A DNA stretch of 64,000 nucleotides, from positions 1 to 64,000 of the forward strand of contig CANHGM010000011.1 of the NCBI GenBank assembly GCA_947460345.1. Reading direction: 5' to 3'. Position 1 is the first letter of the stretch, and every line of letters starts with the position of its first letter. The position numbers were made by a program, and so were the translations under genes. Below the pieces are notes generated by a model. It did not search any database, had not been told where the DNA came from, and saw nothing but the letters and a program-made list of their open reading frames with translations. The stretch is from Bacteroidota bacterium. GTDB lineage: Bacteria > Bacteroidota > Bacteroidia > UKL13-3. Positions 25,513-34,709 of this stretch are shown here, piece by piece.

Positions 25513-25953
25513 ATGACAGAAGAGCATAACGAACTCGAGAAAAAACAAAGCACCTCACCTATCCCTATGCATGTGGGTTCAGCCCCCATCAAGCCAGAAG
25601 ATAGAAGACTTTTACAAGCCAATGCCGTAGAGGCCATGCATATACATGCCAACGAGCAGGTAGACATGCTGCGTAAACAAGCAGAACTTATCATGACCCA
25701 AGCCAGAGAGGTGGAAGAGCGTTTAAAAATAGCTAACGAAATATATAAAGCAGAGATTCGTTTTACTCCAAAAATTCATGGCACTTACCACTTATATGAA
25801 AAGAAAAATGGAGAACGCCTATTGAGTATGGTGGCTCCTAACGAGTGGGGAAGATCATTCCCTTGGGAAAAACATATAGCCACTGTAAGACTGCTAGGCG
25901 ACCAAACATGGGAAGTGCTAGAACGCACCGAACATGATATCATGATGAAATAA
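25513..25953 (+). CDS. DUF2452 family protein
   Basis: The 146-residue cytoplasmic protein matches the DUF2452 family: a disordered head, the PMHVGSAPIKPEDRRLLQANA segment, a long helix (about residues 45-80, HANEQVDMLRKQAELIMTQ) and a compact C-terminal part with PKIHGTYHLYEKKNG, FPWEKHIATVRLLGDQTWEV. The family is widespread in Bacteroidota and has eukaryotic relatives (C1orf50-like); its function is unknown. It is convergent with the Fic gene, and about 108 bp without a clear terminator separates the two. Confidence 0.85.
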   Translation: MTEEHNELEKKQSTSPIPMHVGSAPIKPEDRRLLQANAVEAMHIHANEQVDMLRKQAELIMTQAREVEERLKIANEIYKAEIRFTPKIHGTYHLYEKKNGERLLSMVAPNEWGRSFPWEKHIATVRLLGDQTWEVLERTEHDIMMK

Positions 25954-26061
25954 TTTTATGTTAGGGTTTTTCAAACTACTCAATATTTTTTTATACTAAG
26001 ACGCAAATTTGAAATTAAGTATCAATTGATTCCATTGTTTTGTCTTCTAAATTATAGTTTT

Positions 26062-27183
26062 CTAAATCGTGGGATTAAGTTCGTAATTGGTACTTCTACC
26101 TCCTTGATTGCTTTTAATTAGAATTCCCTTTTCAATTAAGTTTTGAATGTCACGCAAGGCAGTATCTTGAGAACATTTGGCTATTTTAGCCCATTTTGTT
26201 GTATTCAAAACTCCGTCAAAATCTTCTAGTAATAAATTCATAATTTTTCTTTGTCTGTTGTTTACAATTTCAGTTGAATGTTTATTCCAAAACATGTGCT
26301 TATATATAATTTTCTCAAGCAATATTTCTGAACTTTCGAGGGTGTTTAATAAACAATTTAAAAACCATTCAAGCCATTGCGTAATGTCTAATCCTCCTTT
26401 TTGAGTTTTTTCTAAGATAACATAATAGCTATTGCGTTCTTTTCTAATTTGAGAAGACATACTATAAAACCTAAATGATTGCTCATCAGAACGAGCCAAT
26501 AACATATCACTAAGTGCTCTTGAAATTCTTCCATTACCATCTTCAAATGGATGGATTGTTAGAAACCACAGATGAGCTATAGCTGCTTTTAATACCAAAT
26601 CTATATTTTGTTCTAAATTGAACCAATCAAAGAATATTCTCATCTCATTTTCGATTTGAGAAGCAGGAGGTGCTTGATAGTGCACTTTTTCTTTTCCTAA
26701 TGCACCAGAAACTACCTGCATTGGCCCTGCTAAATCTTTACGCCATTGACCCGTTTCAATTTTATACATACCGCTCTGCCCCGAAGGAAAAAGAGATGCA
26801 TGCCAAGTAAATATTCTATCTTTATTTAATTCTTCTTCAAAATTCTTAGTTGCATCAATCATTAAATCTACAATCCCATCAACATTTCGTTCTGAATATA
26901 CCAAACCTGCTATATCTAAACCCAACCGTCTGGCTATAGAAGACTTAACTTGCCCCCTATCTAAAATTTCACCTTCGATTTCAGTAGATTTAATAATGTC
27001 TTGAGTTAAGGTTTCTAAATTTGCCTCATTTCGAAGTTCGAATCCCAATGCTCCCATCTTGCCTATCAGTTTTCCTTGTTTGTTTCTAACAAATGAAAGT
27101 AATGGCATTAACATCTCACTATCCCATTTAAAGACTGGCCAATCGGGATTATTATAAATGTATATATTTCTTATTCTCCGCAT
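26062..27183 (-). CDS. Fic-family AMP-transferase-like protein with N-terminal DUF4172 and C-terminal winged helix
   Basis: Using the ATG at 27183 the product is 373 residues; a TTG at 27195 would add four. Domains are DUF4172 (about 1-90), the Fic core with the complete motif HPFEDGNGR at 211-219, and a C-terminal helix-turn-helix (about 300-373, WAKIAKCSQDTALRDIQNLI). STEIEG at 66-71 fits the [S/T]xxxE[G/N] inhibitory helix, so this is a self-inhibited class II enzyme that would transfer AMP to a protein hydroxyl. No antitoxin-like gene adjoins it. Four copies of TTTGCGGAGAWTA lie upstream, the last over the start codon, suggesting self-regulation through the winged helix. Confidence 0.9.
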   Translation of the reverse strand: MRRIRNIYIYNNPDWPVFKWDSEMLMPLLSFVRNKQGKLIGKMGALGFELRNEANLETLTQDIIKSTEIEGEILDRGQVKSSIARRLGLDIAGLVYSERNVDGIVDLMIDATKNFEEELNKDRIFTWHASLFPSGQSGMYKIETGQWRKDLAGPMQVVSGALGKEKVHYQAPPASQIENEMRIFFDWFNLEQNIDLVLKAAIAHLWFLTIHPFEDGNGRISRALSDMLLARSDEQSFRFYSMSSQIRKERNSYYVILEKTQKGGLDITQWLEWFLNCLLNTLESSEILLEKIIYKHMFWNKHSTEIVNNRQRKIMNLLLEDFDGVLNTTKWAKIAKCSQDTALRDIQNLIEKGILIKSNQGGRSTNYELNPTI

Positions 27184-27272
27184 ATATTGCAACAAATATA
27201 ACTATTAATCTCCGCAAATAAAATAATCTCCGCAAATATTGCGTATATTAAGCAAAATATTCTCCGCAAATA
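27174..27272 (-). promoter_or_regulatory. Repeated operator-like motif upstream of and overlapping the Fic start
   Basis: On the Fic coding strand four direct copies of W-T-W-T-[TA]TGCGGAGA-W-T-A occur; the core CTCCGCA on the plus strand is at 27176, 27210, 27228 and 27262. Spacings are 34, 18 and 34, that is, a 52-bp unit duplicated with two motifs per unit. The copy nearest the gene contains the ATG itself. Position and repetition suggest a binding site for a repressor, possibly the Fic protein's own winged helix. Confidence 0.6.
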
Positions 27273-27323
27273 ATCAGTAATTTATCGTACGATTATAAAG
27301 AAAGAACAGATCACAAAACAAAC

Positions 27324-27374
27324 AAAAGCCTTTCATTATATATCCGTCATCACGAATGTAAAGGAAAGGCTTTT
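27324..27374 (-). terminator. Probable terminator of the Rieske/OMP pair
   Basis: An 11-bp inverted pair AAAAGCCTTTC / GAAAGGCTTTT with a loop of about 29 bases, followed on the minus strand by a T-rich run. It lies 30 bp after the Rieske stop codon. Confidence 0.5.
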
Positions 27375-27403
27375 ACTTTCTCAAAAAAAACAATCAACTA
27401 TCT

Positions 27404-27799
27404 TTAGGCATATACCCTTAAAGTATTCCCACTTAATGCCGTTTTATATTGTGTAAGTGATGTATTCGCTGGTCCTTTAGTCACAGAACCCGAGCTATTA
27501 AAGGTAGCACCATGACTCGGACAAACAAAATTATTACCTGATGAACTATACCTGACTGAAGTGCCTTCATGGCTGCAAGCTGCTGTTACTGCTATAAAAT
27601 CACCAGTTAATGTTTTAGCCACTATCACCCCATTGTTTATTAAATATCCTCCACTTTGAGATAATGCACCCGTAGAAACATCAAGTGTAAAATCAACAGC
27701 TGTAGTATTTTGTTTATTACACCCAATGCCACATTGTGCAGCTAACAGTGCTACGGCTCCAAAACCAACATTGGCAATAAAATCTTTTCTATTCATCAC
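27404..27799 (-). CDS. Rieske [2Fe-2S] protein, exported
   Basis: The 131-residue protein (second Met at residue 2 is an equally likely start, MNRKDF) carries the Rieske ligands C-S-H in CSHEGTSVRY (about 77-79) and C-P-S-H in FVCPSHGATF (about 93-96), spaced as in high- or low-potential Rieske clusters. The N-terminal segment KDFIANVGFGAVALLAAQCG is hydrophobic and resembles a Tat-like or lipoprotein signal, but the twin arginine is reduced to RK. It should be an electron carrier in the periplasm. It follows an outer-membrane protein gene by 2 bp, so the pair is likely functionally linked. Confidence 0.85.
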   Translation of the reverse strand: MMNRKDFIANVGFGAVALLAAQCGIGCNKQNTTAVDFTLDVSTGALSQSGGYLINNGVIVAKTLTGDFIAVTAACSHEGTSVRYSSSGNNFVCPSHGATFNSSGSVTKGPANTSLTQYKTALSGNTLRVYA

Positions 27800-27801
27800 G
27801 A

Positions 27802-28425
27802 TTATTTTTTATATGTTTTACCAAAAACCCCAAATTTCAATCCCACATCAAATGAAAGACCATATAGCGTGCTGCTACTTAAAGGGTTGGTAGAGCTAGC
27901 GTTAATTAAATCAGAAAAACGATAGGTAGAACCAGTATATAATTTAACAAACTTAAACAAATTGGCTTCCACTTGAAAACCAGTTTGAGCCACAAAAAAA
28001 GAATTGGCACTTCTATTCCCACCTCTTCCAAAGTTTTGAGTAGCTTGTGCTGTTCCGGTGCCTATATATAAAGGAAAAGTAAAATGGATGACAGAATTAG
28101 GCTTTAAGGTATATTCAAGTTTTAATCCACCATATCTGGCATTGGCGGCATCAGAAGTGACAGTATTTAAAACATAATTGGGATTTAACACTGAAGTAGA
28201 AAACAAACCAAGAGAGAAGGTATTATTAAAAACTACAGAAGCAGATAAACCTTTGAATGACGTAAAGTTGTTAGATAGCTGACCGTTTTGATACTCAGGA
28301 TTGATAATGACACTTATATTTTTAAGTTTGGGAGCATTGAACAATGTTTTAGGAGCATCTTGTGCGAATGTTGAAGCAGCGGTCATCAAAAAGATAACAG
28401 AGGCTGCGATGGTTGATTTTTTCAT
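27802..28425 (-). CDS. Putative outer-membrane beta-barrel protein
   Basis: The 207-residue protein has a clean signal peptide (AASTFAQ, cleavage about residue 22). The mature part shows alternating hydrophobic strands with aromatic ends (SNNFTSFKGLSASVVFNN, TFSLGLFSTSVLNP, LYGLSFDVGLKFG) and ends in a basic FGKTYKK, consistent with a small outer-membrane barrel. I do not recognise a family. It is the first gene of a two-gene unit with the Rieske protein and is divergent from the ECF sigma gene 149 bp away. Confidence 0.7.
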   Translation of the reverse strand: MKKSTIAASVIFLMTAASTFAQDAPKTLFNAPKLKNISVIINPEYQNGQLSNNFTSFKGLSASVVFNNTFSLGLFSTSVLNPNYVLNTVTSDAANARYGGLKLEYTLKPNSVIHFTFPLYIGTGTAQATQNFGRGGNRSANSFFVAQTGFQVEANLFKFVKLYTGSTYRFSDLINASSTNPLSSSTLYGLSFDVGLKFGVFGKTYKK

Positions 28426-28574
28426 TTTAAATATTGATTAATTATTGACAAAACGAGATGCTTTACCTAAAGTGGGGTGATATATAAAAAAAATTCTTAA
28501 AAAAAATCAATACCCAACCCCACTATAATTATCTTTGATACGTATTGATATTAAAAGTATAAAATACCATCCAT

Positions 28575-29189
28575 TTGTTTTTCAGAAAAAAGCCCATATC
28601 GTTTGATGAAGATGACATTAACAGTGTGATTCAAGCTTGTTTAAAAAACAATGCAGATGCACAACATACACTTATTAAGCAGTATCATTCTTACGCTAAG
28701 AGTATATGTTTAAGATACTCATCAGTTAAAGAAGATGCAGAAGAGATTATCAATGATGGATTTTTAAAAGTGTTTCACAATTTACATCAATATATACACA
28801 CACAAACTTTCAAAGGATGGATAAGAAAGATCATGGTAAATACAGCTATTGATTATTATAGAAAACATCAAAAATATCAATTTCATGAGGATGTATGCGA
28901 ACTTGAGAAAATGGACGAAGTAAATGAAGATGTAATATCTAAAATATCAGCTTCAGAAATCCTAAAACTAATTCAAAATTTACCTACTTCTTATAGAATG
29001 GTATTTACACTGTTTGTAATAGATGGATATAGTCACAAAGAGATAGGAAACATGCTTGGCATACAAGAAGGAACCTCCAAATCTAATTTGAGAGATGCTA
29101 GAGCCAAATTACAAAAAATGATTAAAAACAATTACCCACACTTATACCTAGCATATGGTTTAAAATCTAACAAAATTCATGAAAACTGA
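28575..29189 (+). CDS. ECF (RpoE-type) RNA polymerase sigma factor
   Basis: The 204-residue protein has sigma region 2 (about residues 28-100: LIKQYHSYAKSICLRYSS, DAEEIINDGFLKVFHNL, FKGWIRKIMVNTAIDYYRK) and region 4 (about 130-185: LPTSYRMVFTLFVIDGYSHK, EIGNMLGIQEGTSKSNLRDA). No ATG is available near the front; a TTG at 28575 gives the listed start, which is uncertain. The gene overlaps the following membrane-protein gene by 11 bp, the usual arrangement of a sigma factor with its anti-sigma partner. Its target promoters are unknown; the divergent OMP/Rieske pair is one candidate. Confidence 0.88.
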   Translation: MFFRKKPISFDEDDINSVIQACLKNNADAQHTLIKQYHSYAKSICLRYSSVKEDAEEIINDGFLKVFHNLHQYIHTQTFKGWIRKIMVNTAIDYYRKHQKYQFHEDVCELEKMDEVNEDVISKISASEILKLIQNLPTSYRMVFTLFVIDGYSHKEIGNMLGIQEGTSKSNLRDARAKLQKMIKNNYPHLYLAYGLKSNKIHEN

Positions 29190-30441
29190 TAATTTCGACG
29201 ATTCAATCAAAAACAAGCTTAACAGCTTAAATCAGCCATCTACTGATGCTGAGATTGATCATGTTCATCAATATATACAAACTAATTTACACGCAACAAA
29301 AGTTTCGAGTATAAGAAAATATATATTGATTGGTTCAACAGTGATTACTATTGGCAGTTTAGTATTGTGGAGTACTTATATATATAATGAAAACAAGAAT
29401 TTAGAACACAAGATTGAAAAGTTAACAGATGAAATTAAACACACCAATCAAGCTGATACAGATATTCAAAAAAATAACAAAGCAATTGAGTCGTCAACTT
29501 TAGAAATAAATAAATCATCAGAAAATACAAGTAATCAACATACAAAAAATACAATTAGTGATTTTAAAGAGAATAAAAACAAGTCTGCTGACAATAGAAT
29601 ATATACAGGCAATAAAACCGCTAAACTTACACTTGTAAAAAATACCGAGTTAGATCGTAAATCTTCTCAATTGGTTGAAAACAATCAAAATAATATAAGT
29701 AAAATTGAAGAACTCACAGCAAATAATATTCAAAAAGTAGAAGACCCAAAAGAACAAATTACTGAATTATCTAAACCTGATTCGGTATTAAAGCCTGACA
29801 GTATATATATGTTAGCAGATGGCAAAAAACCAAAGCCTAGAAAAAAAACAAACCTGTCTTACTTGGTTGGATTAGAGTATGATAAAGGAAAATTTTCTTC
29901 AGGTATGTCACTTCAAAACAGCTTAGTCTTAAACAACCAATGGAGTTTTAGTTTGGGGTTAAGAATGGTTAATCCCATACAAGAGAGATTTCATGATAAA
30001 GACGATTTTCATGATAGACGAGGATCAGAATTTCAAAAAACTTACCCAAGTGAAGTAGTGGATACCATAGCTATTTCTAATATAAATATCCATACCCATA
30101 TTATTCAATTACCTGTTTATATAGGCTATATACTACCCATAAAAAAACAATTTTCGCTTGTGTTAAATGCAGCCACAGACCTTGATATCAGAACCAAACA
30201 AGAGGTTGAATATAGACATCCAATTAATTTTCCAGGAGAAGAACGAAAAGAGTTTCATAGCCATGTAGCCCCAACAGTGTTTAACAACCTTTGTTTTTCA
30301 GTTGGTTTACAAAAACAAATCAATAACTTCCAATTTCAAATAAGCCCATATGTATATTCACAAACAAAACAAGTGGCTTATAAGAACAATGAATCATATT
30401 TAGGCATTAGATTTAGGGCATTATATAGCTTTAAAATATAA
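29179..30441 (+). CDS. Membrane partner of the ECF sigma factor with C-terminal beta-barrel-like domain
   Basis: The 420-residue protein has a short acidic cytoplasmic segment (1-45), one transmembrane helix (about 47-68, YILIGSTVITIGSLVLWSTY), a coiled coil (NKNLEHKIEKLTDEIKH), a low-complexity Asn/Lys/Thr-rich linker to about residue 215, and a C-terminal region with repeated amphipathic strands (YLVGLEYDKGKFSSG, WSFSLGLRMVNP, IIQLPVYIGYIL, FQFQISPYVYSQ, YLGIRFRALYSFKI) typical of porin-like beta-barrels. Position and overlap with the sigma gene suggest an anti-sigma role for the N-terminus. No zinc-binding HxxxCxxC motif is present. The link between inner-membrane anchor and barrel-like end is unusual. 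Confidence 0.7.
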   Translation: MKTDNFDDSIKNKLNSLNQPSTDAEIDHVHQYIQTNLHATKVSSIRKYILIGSTVITIGSLVLWSTYIYNENKNLEHKIEKLTDEIKHTNQADTDIQKNNKAIESSTLEINKSSENTSNQHTKNTISDFKENKNKSADNRIYTGNKTAKLTLVKNTELDRKSSQLVENNQNNISKIEELTANNIQKVEDPKEQITELSKPDSVLKPDSIYMLADGKKPKPRKKTNLSYLVGLEYDKGKFSSGMSLQNSLVLNNQWSFSLGLRMVNPIQERFHDKDDFHDRRGSEFQKTYPSEVVDTIAISNINIHTHIIQLPVYIGYILPIKKQFSLVLNAATDLDIRTKQEVEYRHPINFPGEERKEFHSHVAPTVFNNLCFSVGLQKQINNFQFQISPYVYSQTKQVAYKNNESYLGIRFRALYSFKI

Positions 30442-30566
30442 GCTAAAAGCTACGTTGATAATTTGAGCTGACCTATTCAAACATTTTTCCACATAGAAAA
30501 GTGTGTAATTAAACTACGATTGTGGACGTAACTGAAAAAAAAAGTTGTTATTTTGCTGTGTAAATT

Positions 30567-32426
30567 ATGGCAAAAGAGAATTCATATACCGAAGATGATA
30601 TACGGACCCTAGAATGGGCCGAGCATATCAGACTAAGACCAGGGATGTATATTGGCAAGCTTGGCGATGGATCAGCACAAGACGATGGAATCTATGTTTT
30701 ATTAAAAGAGATTATTGACAATGCTATAGATGAGCATGTGATGGGACATGGCAAAGCCATTGATATAAAAATAAACGACCAAAAAGTATATGTGAGAGAC
30801 TATGGTCGTGGTATACCTTTGGGAAAAGTGATAGATTGTGTTTCTAAAATAAATACTGGAGGTAAATATGACAGTAAAGCTTTTCAAAAATCAGTAGGGT
30901 TAAATGGTGTAGGTACTAAAGCAGTGAATGCACTATCGTCGTATTTTAGAGTTCAAAGTTGGAGAGAAGGTAAAACAAAAGCTGCCGAGTTTTCTCATGC
31001 TAAACTCACACAAGATTTTAAAGAAGCTGCTGAGGATAAAACTAACGGAACAGCAGTAACGTTTATACCCGATGAAGCCATATTCAAAAACTACCGATAT
31101 ATATCAGAATTTATAGAGAATCAAATCAGGAATTATTCTTATTTAAATGCTGGTTTGACAATAAACTACAATGGTCAAAAATATATAAGCAAAGATGGAT
31201 TATTAGACTTACTTAAAGCCAAAAGCAATGAAGAGTCTATTAGATACCCCATAGTACATTTAAAAGGAGAAGATATAGAAGTTGCACTTACACACGACAA
31301 CCAATATGGAGAAGAATATTATTCGTTTGTAAACGGCCAACACACCACACAAGGTGGAACACACTTGGCTGCTTTTAGAGAAGCCTTAGTAAAAACATTA
31401 AGAGAATTTTATAAAAAAGATTTTGATGCCGCAGATGTGAGAGCATCTATTATAGCAGCAATTTCTGTTAGGGTGCAAGAGCCCGTTTTCGAAAGCCAAA
31501 CTAAAACCAAACTTGGTTCTATAAATATGGAACCAGATGGAATTACAGTAAGGCAATTTGTGAATGATTTTATGAAGAAAGCACTTGACGATTTTTTACA
31601 TAAAAATCCTCAAACAGCTGAAGCATTGCTTAAACGAATCATGCAAAGCGAGCGTGAACGTAAAGAAATGGCTGGTATAAAAAAACTAGCAAATGAAAGA
31701 GCTAAAAAAGCCAACCTTCACAACAAAAAACTAAGAGATTGCAGACTACATTTAGGGGAAGATAAAGATGAAAAAGTAAGCGAATCTACTTTGTTTATTA
31801 CCGAAGGAGACTCTGCAAGTGGAAGTTTAACAAAAGCAAGAGATGTTCAAACCCAAGCGGTATTTAGTTTGAGAGGAAAACCGCTTAACTGTTATGGCAT
31901 GACTAAAAAAGTAGTATATGAGAATGAAGAATTTAATTTACTTCAACATGCTTTAAATATTGAAGAAGGTATTGAAGGACTTAGATATAATAGGATTGTG
32001 GTATCTACCGATGCTGATGTGGACGGAATGCATATACGTTTGTTATTGCTTACTTTCTTTTTACAGTTTTTCCCTGATTTGGTTAAAAATGGTCATCTTT
32101 TTATTTTAGATACACCACTGTTTAGGGTAAGGAACAAACAAAAAACTATATATTGTTATAGTGAAGATGAAAAAAGAAAAGCGATTAGTGAATTAGGTCA
32201 CAAGCCAGAAATAACACGATTCAAAGGCCTAGGAGAAATATCTCCAGGAGAATTTGAACAATTTATTGGCGAACGAATGAGGCTAGAACCCGTGTTTATG
32301 AAAGACGATACCAGCATTCAAAAACTACTCGAATATTATATGGGTAAAAACACACCTGACCGCCAAAACTTTATCATCAACAATCTTAGGTTTGAAAAAG
32401 ATGAAGTGATGGAAGTTGAAGCTTAA
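30567..32426 (+). CDS. parE: DNA topoisomerase IV subunit B
   Basis: The 619-residue protein is a type IIA topoisomerase ATPase subunit: GHKL site [13 protein letters not shown] (about residue 46), [14 protein letters not shown], the transducer domain, and the TOPRIM domain with [14 protein letters not shown] (about 413) and [15 protein letters not shown]. It lacks the ~170-residue insert of many GyrB proteins and the size fits ParE. It decatenates daughter chromosomes together with ParC. In many Bacteroidota parC follows directly; here the next gene, 11 bp on, is an MFS transporter, so parC must lie elsewhere. Confidence 0.9.
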   Translation: MAKENSYTEDDIRTLEWAEHIRLRPGMYIGKLGDGSAQDDGIYVLLKEIIDNAIDEHVMGHGKAIDIKINDQKVYVRDYGRGIPLGKVIDCVSKINTGGKYDSKAFQKSVGLNGVGTKAVNALSSYFRVQSWREGKTKAAEFSHAKLTQDFKEAAEDKTNGTAVTFIPDEAIFKNYRYISEFIENQIRNYSYLNAGLTINYNGQKYISKDGLLDLLKAKSNEESIRYPIVHLKGEDIEVALTHDNQYGEEYYSFVNGQHTTQGGTHLAAFREALVKTLREFYKKDFDAADVRASIIAAISVRVQEPVFESQTKTKLGSINMEPDGITVRQFVNDFMKKALDDFLHKNPQTAEALLKRIMQSERERKEMAGIKKLANERAKKANLHNKKLRDCRLHLGEDKDEKVSESTLFITEGDSASGSLTKARDVQTQAVFSLRGKPLNCYGMTKKVVYENEEFNLLQHALNIEEGIEGLRYNRIVVSTDADVDGMHIRLLLLTFFLQFFPDLVKNGHLFILDTPLFRVRNKQKTIYCYSEDEKRKAISELGHKPEITRFKGLGEISPGEFEQFIGERMRLEPVFMKDDTSIQKLLEYYMGKNTPDRQNFIINNLRFEKDEVMEVEA

Positions 32427-32437
32427 TCACGATTAAA

Positions 32438-33625
32438 TTGAAAAAATGGCTTACACCTAATATTTGGAAACTTTCAATTGTAAGTCTGTTTACAGATATT
32501 TCAAGTGAAATGCTCTATCCTATTTTACCATTATATATGCAAAAAATAGGACTAAATGGAACTACCATAGGTCTAATAGAAGGGATAGGTGAAAGTATAG
32601 CTGCATGGGGAAAGGGCTATTTCGGTAAATTAAGCGATGACAAAGGAACTCGAAAATCATTCATAGTTATAGGCTATGGACTAAGTGCTATTTCTAAATT
32701 GCTGTTAGCCTTTTCTATTTTTCCTTTTGTAATTTACCTCGCCCGTTTTTCTGACAAACTGGGTAAAGGAATTCGTTCATCGCCGAGAGATGGAATACTA
32801 GCAAATGAATCAGACAAAGAACATTTAGGAAAAGTATTTGGCTTTCACAGAAGCATGGATACTGTAGGGGCAGCAATAGGACCGTTTTTAACTTTAGGTC
32901 TACTATATTATTTACAGTTTGAATATATACAAATATTTTATATTGCATTTATTCCTGGAATGTTAGGCTGGATAATCACAACCCTAATCACTGAGACTAA
33001 AACGGAGCCTAAACTCAAGCCCAAAAGTGGTTATTTTTCTTTCTTAATGTATTTTAAAAATGCTAGCAATGAATATAAAAAAATTATATTCCCGATTTTA
33101 ATATTTGCTTTATTTAACTCAAGTGATTTCTTTTTAATTTTATGTCTTAAAACAAATGGGTTTGACGATATTTTTATCATAATTGCATATATCATATATA
33201 ATCTTTCATTTGCACTTTTTTCATATCCCGCGGGTTATTTAGCTGATAAATTCGGGTTTAAATTGATGTTGGGTTTGGGTTTTGGTATTTTTATTTTAGT
33301 TTATAGTTTGATTGGAAATGTACACTCTCAATTATCAGCCATACTTATATTTATATTATATGGTATATATGCTGCTTTTACAGATGGCAATGCAAAAGCA
33401 TGGTTAACCAAGAATGCCAACAAAGAAGATAAAAACACTGCTATAGGATTTTTCAATGCCATACAGTCTATAACAATAGTATTAGCAAGTCTTTGGACAG
33501 GTATTATTGTTGATATTTTTAACTACCAAACAGCATTTTATATTTCGGCAATTGGTGCAGGTGTTTCAATTGTCTTATTTTTGTTTTTGAAATTTAATCA
33601 TGAATATAGCCATACTAGCATATAA
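32438..33625 (+). CDS. Major facilitator superfamily transporter
   Basis: The 395-residue inner-membrane protein shows about 12 hydrophobic helices. The loop between helices 2 and 3 (GKLSDDKGTRKSFIVIG) and its repeat in the second half (GYLADKFGFKLMLGLG) are the MFS motif A pair, and KLGKGIRSSPRDGILA after helix 4 is typical of a drug- or metabolite-exporting subgroup. The start is a TTG (32438) directly before KKWLTPN; no ATG fits. It follows parE by 11 bp, and its end overlaps the next gene by 26 bp, so translation may be coupled. Substrate unknown. Confidence 0.85.
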   Translation: MKKWLTPNIWKLSIVSLFTDISSEMLYPILPLYMQKIGLNGTTIGLIEGIGESIAAWGKGYFGKLSDDKGTRKSFIVIGYGLSAISKLLLAFSIFPFVIYLARFSDKLGKGIRSSPRDGILANESDKEHLGKVFGFHRSMDTVGAAIGPFLTLGLLYYLQFEYIQIFYIAFIPGMLGWIITTLITETKTEPKLKPKSGYFSFLMYFKNASNEYKKIIFPILIFALFNSSDFFLILCLKTNGFDDIFIIIAYIIYNLSFALFSYPAGYLADKFGFKLMLGLGFGIFILVYSLIGNVHSQLSAILIFILYGIYAAFTDGNAKAWLTKNANKEDKNTAIGFFNAIQSITIVLASLWTGIIVDIFNYQTAFYISAIGAGVSIVLFLFLKFNHEYSHTSI

Positions 33626-34709
33626 TAGAATTGATTCACTTAAACGTCTGCTTGATTCACTCAAAAGTACACGCTTAATTGACACATGTGATGTATATAT
33701 ATTTCTAGATTATAATTCAAGCAAAATATCTCGAAGCGAAATATGGACATTGTTAAAAAATTATACTATTGCAGATATATATGAGTCTGAAGTTAACTTA
33801 GGACTTAAAGAGAACATGCATCGGGTTTTAAAATGGGCTTCAATTCAAAGTAGCCCCACCATGGTGCTTGAAGACGATTTATATGTTTCTAAAAATGCTA
33901 TTGATTATGCCATACAAGTGTTAGATTTTTATATAGATGAACCTAGAATTGGCATGTATTCATTATACCACCAACACTATATATACACAACTGAATTCCC
34001 TTTTATTCCTTTGATTGAAAACTCAGATGTATATATGATGCAATTCCCTTCTTCATCAGGGTTTGTTGTAACAAGTGAGATAGCAAATAAATATATACAA
34101 TTTGTTCAAAAACATAATGACAACAATTCATTCCCTATTCATCCCAAAATTTCAAATTGGCCCGATACCAGTTGGAAAAAAATATATACAGCATTTTTAG
34201 TTAAAGAAAATTTATATACAGTATTTCCGAGAATTTCATATACAACAAACTTTGGCGAGAAAGGTGAAAACCATCATTATAAAAGCAATCACTTTCAATC
34301 TCTTTTATCAGTATTTGAAACAGATTCGTTTACATTTAAAAAATTAAATTCGACATTTGCCATTTATGACCATTGTATGGAATGGCAACCAAGTGAGCTT
34401 TTATTCCCTGATTTTAAAAATACCACATTTGATTTAAATGGAGCAAAAAATGCTGAGCTTATAGATACAGATTGGGTAATTACATTAAGAAAAACCAAAG
34501 AACATGATGGTCAATATGCACGAAGACTAAAACCACAAGAAGCAAATATTATTGAAAAAATGGATGGCGATACTTTTTATAAAATTAATAAAGTTCAATT
34601 TGAAAAAGCAAAACTTCCAAAAAAGTTCTACCAAGATTTAATTGACTACCACTATATATTTACCTCTAAAAAAAGTCTCTTAGCATACGTAAAAGATTCT
34701 TTGTTTTAA
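33600..34709 (+). CDS. Glycosyltransferase-like protein (GT-A fold, GNT-I/GT2 type)
   Basis: The 369-residue protein begins MNIAILAYNRIDSLKRLLDS, a typical GT-A start, and has PTMVLEDDLYVS around residue 81, the metal-binding acidic motif in the position seen in GNT-I/POMGnT-like and other nucleotide-sugar transferases. The middle contains SSGFVVTSEIA and WPDTSWKKIYTAFL, consistent with acceptor and sugar recognition. The C-terminal 110 residues are unassigned. It overlaps the transporter gene by 26 bp and the convergent small gene by 4 bp. It likely glycosylates a surface polymer or protein, but no polysaccharide cluster surrounds it. Confidence 0.7.
   Translation: MNIAILAYNRIDSLKRLLDSLKSTRLIDTCDVYIFLDYNSSKISRSEIWTLLKNYTIADIYESEVNLGLKENMHRVLKWASIQSSPTMVLEDDLYVSKNAIDYAIQVLDFYIDEPRIGMYSLYHQHYIYTTEFPFIPLIENSDVYMMQFPSSSGFVVTSEIANKYIQFVQKHNDNNSFPIHPKISNWPDTSWKKIYTAFLVKENLYTVFPRISYTTNFGEKGENHHYKSNHFQSLLSVFETDSFTFKKLNSTFAIYDHCMEWQPSELLFPDFKNTTFDLNGAKNAELIDTDWVITLRKTKEHDGQYARRLKPQEANIIEKMDGDTFYKINKVQFEKAKLPKKFYQDLIDYHYIFTSKKSLLAYVKDSLF

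Noticed and set aside
26062-27183. Fic toxin of a toxin-antitoxin pair
   Set aside because: No small antitoxin gene adjoins; the inhibitory motif STEIEG lies inside the protein itself.
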